From positions 2,356,001 to 2,420,000 of the forward strand of contig NZ_CP063785.1 in NCBI RefSeq assembly GCF_025860405.1: a DNA stretch of 64,000 nucleotides, given 5' to 3'. This stretch comes from Tolypothrix sp. PCC 7712 (lineage in GTDB: Bacteria > Cyanobacteriota > Cyanobacteriia > Cyanobacteriales > Nostocaceae). The position numbers were made by a program, and so were the translations under genes. Position 1 is the stretch's first letter. Each line of letters opens with the position of its first letter. Positions 54,395-64,000 of the stretch are shown in pieces. The notes under the pieces are model-generated. The model did not search any database and was not told where the DNA came from. It worked only from the letters and a program-made list of their open reading frames with translations.

Positions 54395-54728
54395 CATGAT
54401 ATCTGTTGTGACAGCAGCAAAAGTGAATATATCACAGGTAAAAATTAGCCAAAAGTGATAGAGTGAGTAGTTTTTGTGTTCATAGCAGAGAATGTGGTAA
54501 GATAAGAGATTGTGGGTAAATTCAGCAATTGACGTCAAAAAGAGTCAAACTGCTGGAAATAGTCCAGCCAGAACCTTGAAAACTGCATAGTAACGCGAAA
54601 AATAGCAGGCAGACGAAATTTCAAGTAATGAGTGCTGAGTGCTGAGTGCTAAGTGTAAAACACAAAGGCTCCCATGAAAGTAGTCAGGAAAGAGAAAGAG
54701 TTTGCAGATGTGAAACCAAATGTATTGT
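54395..54728 (+). other. 16S-23S spacer, last part
   Basis: Contains the box A sequence GAACCTTGAAAACTGCATAG (54571-54590) and a short heptamer array GAGTGCT (three to four units near 54629-54655), which is a mobile-looking repeat inside the spacer. No gene is present. Confidence 0.7.
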
Positions 54729-57552
<2,824 letters not shown>

Positions 57553-57647
57553 TCATCAATCATTGGTTATTTCGCGTTACTTGCAGTCTTCAGGGTTTTG
57601 TTGACAGTTAACTGTTAACCGTTAACCGTCAACCAACCACAAGTTTT

Positions 57648-57766
57648 CCTGGTGTCTATTGCGCTGTGGAACCACACTGACTCCATCCCGAACTCAGAGG
57701 TGAAACGCTGCTGCGGCCACGATAGTCTAGGGGTTGCCCTACGCCACAATAGCTCGATGCCAGGTC
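57648..57766 (+). rRNA. rrf: 5S ribosomal RNA
   Basis: CCTGGTGTC at the 5' end pairs with the GATGCCAGG at the 3' end; internal CCATCCCGAACTCAG is the conserved 5S segment. Length about 118 bases. It is preceded by an AGTTAACTGTTAACCGTTAACC repeat. Confidence 0.95.
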
Positions 57767-57788
57767 TATTCATGAAACAACACAAATT

Positions 57789-57821
57789 GCCTCTCCAATA
57801 ACATAAGGAGGGGCTTTTTGT
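57789..57821 (+). terminator. rRNA operon terminator
   Basis: GCCTCTCC (57789-57796) pairs with GGAGGGGC (57807-57814), one G-U pair, followed by TTTTTGTTTT, about 20 bases after the 5S gene. Confidence 0.85.
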
Positions 57822-58132
57822 TTTATAGCCATAGCCATGTTCTTTAGGACTTTAAGAGGATGTTTGAAAAGTCGGTCAGGCAGTAAAAAAGCCCAGGCTT
57901 TTGGTTTTGAGTTAATTCCTCAGTCCTCAGAAAATCTGGTTTCTTAGAAGAGGGATTAAAAACTCCATTAAATTTAGAAATAGCTATATCTGCGCTGCTA
58001 CGCGTTATAACAATGCATATCTTTTTACATTCTTAAAATACCCGATAAAAAAAGTCGGGTATGTTTGACTGGTATTTCTACTCGTGTTAGTATCATGCGA
58101 CAGTTGACAGACAAACAGGGAAAGCTAGGTTT
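57822..58132. other. Intergenic region upstream of thrC
   Basis: A hairpin ATACCCGA / TCGGGTAT lies at about 58037-58061, 70 bases upstream of thrC. The sequence TTGACT-N-TATTTC... and TTGACAGACAAACAGGGAAAG near the start codon could hold promoter elements but no convincing pair was found. No gene. Confidence 0.5.
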
Positions 58133-59434
58133 ATGACTCAGACAAAATCCGCACTTAACGAAGCAGCCACATATTTTCAAGCCTTGAAGTGTAAGGAATG
58201 TGGTGAGGAATATGAACTAAAAGCCAACCATGTTTGTGAGTTATGCTTTGGGCCTTTAGAAGTTAAGTATGACTACAATGCTCTGCGTCATTCTGTCACT
58301 CGTGAAAAAATTCAAGCTGGGCCGAATTCTATTTGGCGTTACCGTGCCTTTCTGCCTGTAGCAACTGACAATGTTATAGATGTGGGAACAGGTATGACTC
58401 CCCTGGTTCGTTCTCACCGTCTGGCTCGTCGTCTGGGTTTAAACAAGCTTTATATTAAAAATGATGCTGTCAATATGCCCACCCTTAGCTTCAAGGATCG
58501 GGTGGTTTCAGTTGCTTTAAGTAGAGCTAGAGAATTAGGCTTTACCACTGTTTCTTGTGCTAGTACTGGTAATTTGGCTAATTCTACAGCAGCGATCGCA
58601 GCTCATGCTGGTTTAGATTGCTGTGTGTTTATCCCTGCTGACTTGGAAGCAGGTAAAGTCATGGGTAGCCTGATCTACAGCCCAACATTGATGGCTGTGA
58701 AGGGTAATTACGATCAGGTTAATCGTCTGTGTTCGGAAGTAGCTAATACACATGGATGGGGTTTTGTCAATATTAATCTTCGCCCTTACTACTCTGAAGG
58801 TTCTAAGACTCTAGGTTTTGAAGTTGCTGAACAATTGGGTTGGGAATTACCTGACCATATTGTGGCTCCTCTAGCATCTGGTTCGCTATTTACAAAAATT
58901 TATAAAGGATTCAAAGAATTCGTAGAAGTTGGTTTAGTAGAAGACAAGAAAGTCCGTTTTAGCGGCGCGCAAGCTGAGGGTTGTTCTCCCATCGCGCAAG
59001 CATATAAAGAAGGACGTGATTTTATTAAACCAGTCAAACCAAATACCATTGCTAAATCTATTGCCATTGGCAACCCAGCAGATGGTGTTTATGCCGTAGA
59101 GATAGCTAACAAAACAAACGGTAATATTGAATCAGTCAATGATGCAGAAATCATTGAAGGCATCAAGCTGTTAGCTGAAACAGAAGGCATTTTCACTGAA
59201 ACAGCTGGTGGTACAACAGTTGCAGTGCTGAAAAAATTAGTAGAAGCTGGCAAAATTGATCCAGATGAAACTACTGTGGTATACATCACTGGCAATGGTT
59301 TGAAAACTCAAGAAGCACTTCATGGCTATATTGGCGAACCTTTGACAATTGATGCCAAACTCGACAGTTTTGAACGCGCACTAGAGCGTTCTCGCACTCT
59401 TGATCGTTTGGAATGGCAGCAAGTACTCGTCTAA
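58133..59434 (+). CDS. thrC: Threonine synthase
   Basis: The 433-residue PLP enzyme converts O-phosphohomoserine to threonine. An N-terminal zinc-ribbon-like part has C20, C23, C35 and C38 (LKCKECGEEYELKANHVCEL). The PLP lysine is K121 in LSFKDRV, and the phosphate-binding glycine loop is ASTGNLAN at about residue 145. It belongs to the plant/cyanobacterial-type class with the SFKDR motif. A MoaD/ThiS-like gene follows after 87 bases of heptamer repeats (CTTCATA/CTTCTTA). Start ATG follows GGGAAAGCTAGG. Confidence 0.95.
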   Translation: MTQTKSALNEAATYFQALKCKECGEEYELKANHVCELCFGPLEVKYDYNALRHSVTREKIQAGPNSIWRYRAFLPVATDNVIDVGTGMTPLVRSHRLARRLGLNKLYIKNDAVNMPTLSFKDRVVSVALSRARELGFTTVSCASTGNLANSTAAIAAHAGLDCCVFIPADLEAGKVMGSLIYSPTLMAVKGNYDQVNRLCSEVANTHGWGFVNINLRPYYSEGSKTLGFEVAEQLGWELPDHIVAPLASGSLFTKIYKGFKEFVEVGLVEDKKVRFSGAQAEGCSPIAQAYKEGRDFIKPVKPNTIAKSIAIGNPADGVYAVEIANKTNGNIESVNDAEIIEGIKLLAETEGIFTETAGGTTVAVLKKLVEAGKIDPDETTVVYITGNGLKTQEALHGYIGEPLTIDAKLDSFERALERSRTLDRLEWQQVLV

Positions 59435-59521
59435 AGGATGAAAGGTAAAGGATGAAAGATTAAACTCAATCCTTCATACTTCATACTTTATACTTCTTAT
59501 TTCACACTTCTTACTTCAATT
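59435..59521. repeat. Heptamer repeats between thrC and the MoaD-like gene
   Basis: AAAGGATGAAAGGTAAAGGATGAAAG and CTTCATACTTCATACTTTATACTTCTTAC-type units fill most of the spacer. Confidence 0.75.
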
Positions 59522-59797
59522 ATGTCTGTAACAGTTTTAGTTCCCACGGCTCTTCAAAAATTTACCAATAACCAAGCTACATTAGAATGCAGTGGCAGTA
59601 CGATCGCAGAATTATTTGATTCTTTAGAACAAAGCTGTCCTGGTATTAAAGCGCGCTTGTGCGATGAAGCAGGAGCACCACGGCGCTTTTTGAATTTGTA
59701 TGTCAATAGCGAAGATATTCGCTTTCTGGATGGCACAGCTACACCTCTCAAAGATGGTGATGAAGTCAGTATTGTCCCTGCTGTTGCAGGTGGTTGA
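59522..59797 (+). CDS. MoaD/ThiS-family small sulfur-carrier protein
   Basis: The 91-residue protein has a ubiquitin-like beta-grasp fold ([12 protein letters not shown]..., [48 protein letters not shown]) and the C-terminal Gly-Gly needed for thiocarboxylate formation by an E1-like enzyme. It may serve molybdopterin synthesis, or carry sulfur for amino acid synthesis like CysO of actinobacteria; its place directly downstream of threonine synthase is more consistent with an amino acid role. No MoaE, ThiG or E1 gene is adjacent. Confidence 0.88.
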   Translation: MSVTVLVPTALQKFTNNQATLECSGSTIAELFDSLEQSCPGIKARLCDEAGAPRRFLNLYVNSEDIRFLDGTATPLKDGDEVSIVPAVAGG

Positions 59798-60033
59798 TAA
59801 AGAGAAGTTTGAAATTTGTTAAATATACATTAATAAGCGTGCTATTACGGCACGCTTATGCTTTTTGGGTATGGGCATTGGACAATAGTTATTTCTCCCC
59901 AAACTACCTACCTCTATGAATATTTAGCAATAAATCTGCAAATTTTGTCTTCCTTGCACCAATAACTTGAGCATAGATATATAAAAATTTGTATGCTGAG
60001 GTTAATAGGTCTTAATAGTTCTTTTTAAAACTG

Positions 60034-62370
60034 GTGCAAGAAGATTTTAGGTTAATTGTTGATTTAGTCTCAGTTCTGGCTGTCGCAGCATGTGGCGGAC
60101 TGTTTGCAGCGCTGTTACGACAACCTGTGTTGTTAGGGTATCTCATCGGCGGGATGGTGGTGGGGCCGGCGGGACTGGGATTGATTAAAGAAGTTATCCA
60201 AGTAGAGACTCTGGCTCAGTTTGGGGTCGCTTTCTTGTTATTTGCTTTGGGTGTAGAGTTTTCCTTTGCAGAACTGAAGAAGGTAAAAGCGATCGCTCTG
60301 GGTGGTGGAGGGCTACAAATTGCGCTGACGATTTTAATCACGGTTGTGATTTGCGGTGTCACTGGTGCTTGGGGAGCCTTACCTGCGAAGGGTGTGTTTT
60401 TGGGGTCAATTCTTTCTTTATCTTCCACCGCAGTTGTCCTCAAATGCTTGATGGAAAGCAATGAAACAGACACGCCCCACGGACAAGTAATGCTGGGTAT
60501 TTTGGTGGTGCAGGACTTGGCATTAGGGCTAATGCTAGCAGTCCTACCAGCGCTGCATGAACCAGGTGAAGCGATTGGGGTCGCGGTGGTGACAGCGCTG
60601 GTACGCATTGGCTTATTTGCAGCTGGTGCAGTCGTCGCTGGGATTTGGCTGATTCCACCACTGTTACGACTTCTGGCTCGCACTGAAAGCAAAGAACTAT
60701 TTTTATTAGGTGTAGTGGCACTCTGCTTGGGTATTGCCCTGCTGACAGAGTATTTAGGGTTATCAATTGAGATGGGGGCGTTTGTCGCCGGTTTGATGAT
60801 TTCCGAAGTGGAATACGCCGACCAAACTTTAACCTATGTGGAGCCGCTGAGAGACATCTTTGCCAGTTTATTTTTTGCATCCATTGGGATGTTAATTGAC
60901 CCAGTGTTTTTGTGGAAAAACCTGGAATTGATTTTGGGTTTAGTGGCAATAGTTTTCGTCGGTAAGTTTTTAATCATTACACCTTTGGTAAAACTATTCC
61001 GCTATCCCTTAAAAACAGCTTTAATTGCTGGGCTGGGGCTGGCTCAAATTGGGGAATTTTCCTTTGTACTTGCCAGTGAAGGGCAGGCTTTGGGCTTGGT
61101 TTCGCGTACAGTGTATTTACTGATTTTAGGAACTACAGCTGTAACACTTGTTATTACCCCGTTTGTACTACGGTTGGTACCATTTTTATTTACTGTGGCA
61201 GAATCTATGCCTTGGTTGAAACCTTATTTAGAAGAAGTCCAACCTCGGGATATCTCCGAAGATTTGCCATTAAAAGGTCATGTAGTAGTTTGTGGTTATG
61301 GGCGAGTAGGCAAAAATCTGGTCAAATTATTACAGCAACACCAGCTACCTGTAGTCGTCATCGACCAATCTGAAAGCAGAATTCAGAAATTGCGGGAAGC
61401 AGGAGTGCCTTATGTATATGGCAATTGCGTGAGTTTACATGTTTTAGAAACTGCTGGGGTAAATCATGCCAAAGGAATGGCGATCGCACTTCCTGACCCC
61501 ATGAGTACGCGTCTTTGCCTTAAACGCGCTTTAGAATTGTGTCCAGAATTAGATTTAGTTGTCCGCGCTACTCAAGATAAAAATATTGAAGTGCTTTATC
61601 AATTAGGCGCTAGGGAAGTTGTACAACCTGAGTTTGAAGCCAGCTTAGAAATGGCAACCTATTTATTAAAAGGTTTAGGTTTGGCAGGAGATTTTGTGCA
61701 ACGGGAAATGCAGCAAATTCGCAAAGATCATTATTTGGACTTGCGGCCAGAACAGACCGCCTCGGAAGTTTCTCGTAATTTAGAATACGCAACACAAGAT
61801 TTAAATCGCCGTTGGTATCCCCTACCATCTGGTTCGCCCCTGATTGGTATGAGCTTAGAAGAAGCAGATATGCGTTACTTAATTGGGGTGAGTTTAATGG
61901 CAATTCGCCGCGCCAACGGCGAAGAAATTGACTATCCCAATAACCAAACCCGATTGGAAGAAGGCGATCGCTTGCTGGTAGTGGGAGCAGATGAAGAACT
62001 AGCAGCTTTGGCAGAATTTGCTGTTGGTAGAACAGCCGTCCCCGGAGAAAATAGCGCTTGTCAGTGGACAGCAATTAATGCTGATACCCCAATTTTAGGT
62101 AAAAATTTAGCAGATTTAGATATTACTAACAAATACAGCGTCAAAGTAGAGGCAATCCGGCGTGATGGTAAATTTATCCGCTCTCCTGATAGCCACATGG
62201 ACTTGCGAGACGGCGATCAAGTATTGTTATGCGGCAGCTTAGAGAGTCTCAATCAACTACAACCTTTATTTACTACATCTGAGGCAGTGCCGCTATCCAT
62301 ACCAATTGTAAAAACTGATGAGGCAGAAGCCCTAAAAGAATTTCTGCCTGTAGATCAGTCAAGAAATTAA
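60034..62370 (+). CDS. CPA2-family cation/proton antiporter with TrkA-N and TrkA-C domains (KefB-like)
   Basis: The 778-residue protein starts at GTG 60034 (MQEDFRLIVDLVSVL). Residues 1-385 form about 12-13 membrane helices of the CPA2 fold (LLGYLIGGMVVGPAGLGLI, LSLSSTAVVLKCL, GMLIDPVFLW). A cytoplasmic NAD-binding TrkA-N domain follows at about 415-530 (GHVVVCGYGRVGKNL), then two TrkA-C domains at about 590-670 and 685-760. It should exchange K+ or Na+ for protons under nucleotide control. The family is usual in cyanobacteria. No glutathione-dependent KefG/F ancillary gene is seen. Confidence 0.92.
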   Translation: MQEDFRLIVDLVSVLAVAACGGLFAALLRQPVLLGYLIGGMVVGPAGLGLIKEVIQVETLAQFGVAFLLFALGVEFSFAELKKVKAIALGGGGLQIALTILITVVICGVTGAWGALPAKGVFLGSILSLSSTAVVLKCLMESNETDTPHGQVMLGILVVQDLALGLMLAVLPALHEPGEAIGVAVVTALVRIGLFAAGAVVAGIWLIPPLLRLLARTESKELFLLGVVALCLGIALLTEYLGLSIEMGAFVAGLMISEVEYADQTLTYVEPLRDIFASLFFASIGMLIDPVFLWKNLELILGLVAIVFVGKFLIITPLVKLFRYPLKTALIAGLGLAQIGEFSFVLASEGQALGLVSRTVYLLILGTTAVTLVITPFVLRLVPFLFTVAESMPWLKPYLEEVQPRDISEDLPLKGHVVVCGYGRVGKNLVKLLQQHQLPVVVIDQSESRIQKLREAGVPYVYGNCVSLHVLETAGVNHAKGMAIALPDPMSTRLCLKRALELCPELDLVVRATQDKNIEVLYQLGAREVVQPEFEASLEMATYLLKGLGLAGDFVQREMQQIRKDHYLDLRPEQTASEVSRNLEYATQDLNRRWYPLPSGSPLIGMSLEEADMRYLIGVSLMAIRRANGEEIDYPNNQTRLEEGDRLLVVGADEELAALAEFAVGRTAVPGENSACQWTAINADTPILGKNLADLDITNKYSVKVEAIRRDGKFIRSPDSHMDLRDGDQVLLCGSLESLNQLQPLFTTSEAVPLSIPIVKTDEAEALKEFLPVDQSRN

Positions 62371-62434
62371 ATGGCATGGTTAAAGAAACATAACCTGCAA
62401 ATACAAATTTGGGGAATTTAGCCAGCAAACAAGC

Positions 62435-62671
62435 CTAAATTTTAGGCTTAATGTAAGCGATCGCCTGCTTCCAAATTGTAGTTTGCTGGCTGTTCTCGTC
62501 CACAATACAGACACAGTGTGGATCTTGCCAAATGATCCTGCCTGTGACCAAATCGCCTGTCATCAGTTTGAAATCTACTGTTGCTGTATTTTTAATCAGG
62601 TTTTGTACTTGCCGAATACTCGGCAGTGAAGTATCGAATTCCGTAAGGGTTTTTGGTGGTGATGAATGCAT
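62435..62671 (-). CDS. hfq: Cyanobacterial Hfq
   Basis: From ATG 62671 the protein has 78 residues and ends LPSIRQVQNLIKNTATVDF...WQDPHCVCIVDENSQQTTIW...IKPKI, which is the short, divergent Hfq of cyanobacteria. That protein does not bind RNA like the enteric one but supports pilus-dependent motility and binds the pilus ATPase PilB in Synechocystis. The frame stays open 40 codons further upstream (to 62791), but there it reads LPHLPHLPH from tandem repeats and is not accepted. The gene is divergent from dapF, a conserved cyanobacterial neighbour. Confidence 0.9.
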   Translation of the reverse strand: MHSSPPKTLTEFDTSLPSIRQVQNLIKNTATVDFKLMTGDLVTGRIIWQDPHCVCIVDENSQQTTIWKQAIAYIKPKI

Positions 62672-62775
62672 AGGGGATTGGGGATTGGGGATTGGGGGAT
62701 GAGGGAGATGAGGGAGATGAGGGAGATGAGGGAGATGAGGGAGATGAGGGAGAGAAATTCTTATGCCCCATGCCC
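62672..62775. repeat. GGGGATT and GATGAGGGA tandem repeats upstream of hfq
   Basis: GGGGATTGGGGATTGGGG at about 62673-62695 is followed by six perfect 9-mers GATGAGGGA at 62698-62751, then CCCATGCCCAATGCC units. On the hfq strand the array is in frame with hfq and lengthens its open frame. Confidence 0.9.
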
Positions 62776-62852
62776 AATGCCCCATGCCCAAATGACCACT
62801 TTCTCATCCATAATCGACAGTAACTAATCTTTGATAATTCATCCTTGGGTAA

Positions 62853-63692
62853 ATGGCAATCGAATTTACTAAGTATCACGGTTTGGGGAATGACTTTATT
62901 CTCATTGATAATCGCTCTTCATCTGAGCCAGTAATCACTCCAGAGCAAGCAATCAAGTTGTGCGATCGCCACTTTGGTATCGGTGCGGATGGTGTAATTT
63001 TTGCTTTGCCAGGAGAAAACGGTACTGATTACACTATGCGGATTTTTAATTCCGATGGTTCAGAACCGGAAATGTGCGGTAATGGTATTCGCTGTTTAGG
63101 TGTGTTTTTGGCTGATTTAGAGGGCGAAGCGAGAACTCAAGACTTATATCGCATCCAAACTTTGGCTGGTGTCATTACACCGCAACTGATGGCGGATGGT
63201 CAAGTGAAGGTGGATATGGGTTTACCCAAACTACTGGCTAGCGAAATTCCCACTACCTTGACTGCTGCAGATACCAAGGTAATTAATCAACCGATAGAAG
63301 TGGCAGGTAAAACTTGGGAAGTTACCTGTGTGAGTATGGGCAATCCTCACTGTATTACCTTTGTGGAAGATGTAGCCGCAATTCCTTTAGAAAGCATTGG
63401 CCCGCAGTTTGAACATCACCCAGTTTTTCCCCAACGCACAAATACCGAATTTATTCAAGTTGTCAGTCGTGATTACTTGAAAATGCGAGTTTGGGAACGA
63501 GGTGCTGGTATTACCTTAGCTTGCGGTACTGGTGCTTGTGCTTCCTTAGTAGCTGGTGTGTTAACCGGAAAATGCGATCGCATTGCCACTGTAGAACTAC
63601 CTGGTGGCCCCTTACAAATTGAATGGTCAGAAATTGATCAACGAATTTATATGACTGGCCCAGCAGAACGAGTTTTTACTGGAAAGTTATAA
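62853..63692 (+). CDS. dapF: Diaminopimelate epimerase
   Basis: The 279-residue enzyme interconverts LL- and meso-diaminopimelate for lysine and peptidoglycan synthesis. The two catalytic cysteines lie in [12 protein letters not shown] and ACGTGACAS; other family segments are [15 protein letters not shown] at the start and [10 protein letters not shown]. Length is normal. A hairpin GGCAGG / CCTGCC follows at 63704-63722. Start ATG 62853 fits the family N-terminus ([15 protein letters not shown]). Confidence 0.97.
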   Translation: MAIEFTKYHGLGNDFILIDNRSSSEPVITPEQAIKLCDRHFGIGADGVIFALPGENGTDYTMRIFNSDGSEPEMCGNGIRCLGVFLADLEGEARTQDLYRIQTLAGVITPQLMADGQVKVDMGLPKLLASEIPTTLTAADTKVINQPIEVAGKTWEVTCVSMGNPHCITFVEDVAAIPLESIGPQFEHHPVFPQRTNTEFIQVVSRDYLKMRVWERGAGITLACGTGACASLVAGVLTGKCDRIATVELPGGPLQIEWSEIDQRIYMTGPAERVFTGKL

Positions 63693-63703
63693 TCTCTTCC
63701 ATA

Positions 63704-63775
63704 GGCAGGTATTTGGCCTGCCATACCCAAAAACTGAATTTGGTAGGATATGAGCAACGAGAATCACATCCTACC
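63704..63775. repeat. Two small hairpins after dapF
   Basis: GGCAGG/CCTGCC at 63704-63722 may end the dapF transcript, though without T-run. GGTAGGAT (63742-63749) and ATCCTACC (63768-63775) form a second hairpin that ends 3 bases before the next start codon and could mask its ribosome binding site. Confidence 0.5.
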
Positions 63776-63778
63776 CTT

Positions 63779-64000
63779 ATGCGATCGCCATTTCCGGGGA
63801 TGAATCCCTACCTTGAAAATCCTGAACTGTGGCCAGAATTCCATCATTGGATCATCACAGCTATTGCAGAGTTATTAGTTCCTCAACTACGACCAAAATA
63901 TCGGGTAGCAGTAGAAAAACGAGTATATCAAGTAACCGATGAAAACTTTGTTCTAGTTGGTATCCCTGATGTAAGTGTAGGGCGATCGCTCACAAAAACT
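63779..64000 (+). CDS. DUF4058 family protein, N-terminal part (runs off the window)
   Basis: From ATG 63779 the frame is open to the end (74 codons). It reads MRSPFPGMNPYLENPELWPE followed by FHHWIITAIAELLVPQLRPK, the typical start of DUF4058 proteins, which are common and multicopy in filamentous cyanobacteria and have no known function. No ribosome binding site is evident; a hairpin sits immediately upstream. Confidence 0.85.
   Translation, partial: MRSPFPGMNPYLENPELWPEFHHWIITAIAELLVPQLRPKYRVAVEKRVYQVTDENFVLVGIPDVSVGRSLTKT

Noticed and set aside
62592..62879. Leftward frame overlapping hfq and the dapF start
   Set aside because: It reads SPSSPSSPSS from the 9-mer array in another frame than hfq.

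Overview
The window is chromosomal DNA of a filamentous, very probably heterocyst-forming cyanobacterium of the Nostoc/Calothrix type. Evidence: very frequent HIP1 octamers (GCGATCGC) and their core, short tandem repeat arrays of 7-9 bp between genes, a short cyanobacterial-type Hfq beside dapF, a CYP110-like P450, an icfG-type phosphoregulator cluster, and an rrn operon with tRNA-Ile and tRNA-Ala in the spacer. Genus and strain cannot be fixed from what I can do by eye.

Layout. 1-150: 3' end of a molybdopterin-binding dehydrogenase subunit. 357-4966: signalling module of a receiver/glutaredoxin-like/thioredoxin-reductase-like fusion and two paralogous sensor kinases with cyclic-nucleotide-binding-like domains. 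5081-7075: SLH/OprB porin, then about 1.9 kb without a convincing gene. 8978-15532: two large paralogous proteins combining NTF2-like domains with RTX calcium-binding repeats, with fold-back repeats between and after them. 16184-21127: SufU-like scaffold, FAD subunit of a molybdenum dehydrogenase, quinone oxidoreductase, DJ-1/PfpI protein, VOC protein, TMEM175-type channel. 21271-28760: AGE epimerase-like protein, STAS, glgX, STAS, anti-sigma-type kinase and PP2C phosphatase, matching the icfG cluster known from Synechocystis. 28910-34937: Coq4, P450, LOG-like protein, ExoD, DedA and an ABC-2 permease. 35099-43103: secreted filamentous-haemagglutinin-type protein, DUF2231 and DUF2993 proteins, hemerythrin-like protein, solitary Phd antitoxin, M20 amidohydrolase, pentapeptide protein. 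43544-45050: a decaying zone with a broken galactokinase, a cupin and a second broken gene. 45670-52240: atypical SDR, unknown protein, GNAT, ComEC, GlyQ. 52353-57821: complete rRNA operon with promoter and terminator. 58133-64000: threonine synthase plus MoaD/ThiS-like protein, CPA2 antiporter, hfq, dapF, start of a DUF4058 gene.

How the genes work together. The clearest functional unit is 21271-28760: a glycogen-debranching enzyme lies between two phosphorylatable STAS proteins, followed by the kinase and phosphatase that should act on them, so partner switching is physically tied to carbon-store metabolism. The second is 357-4966, where a receiver domain is fused to a flavoprotein and two kinases follow directly; both redox-active cysteine pairs one would expect in the fusion are absent, so its usual 'thioredoxin reductase' name is doubtful. 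The RTX/NTF2 pair at 8978-15532 is the most novel-looking accessory locus. Several genes end inside short tandem repeat arrays, and at least three fold-back elements are visible, one with a related unoccupied site elsewhere in the window.
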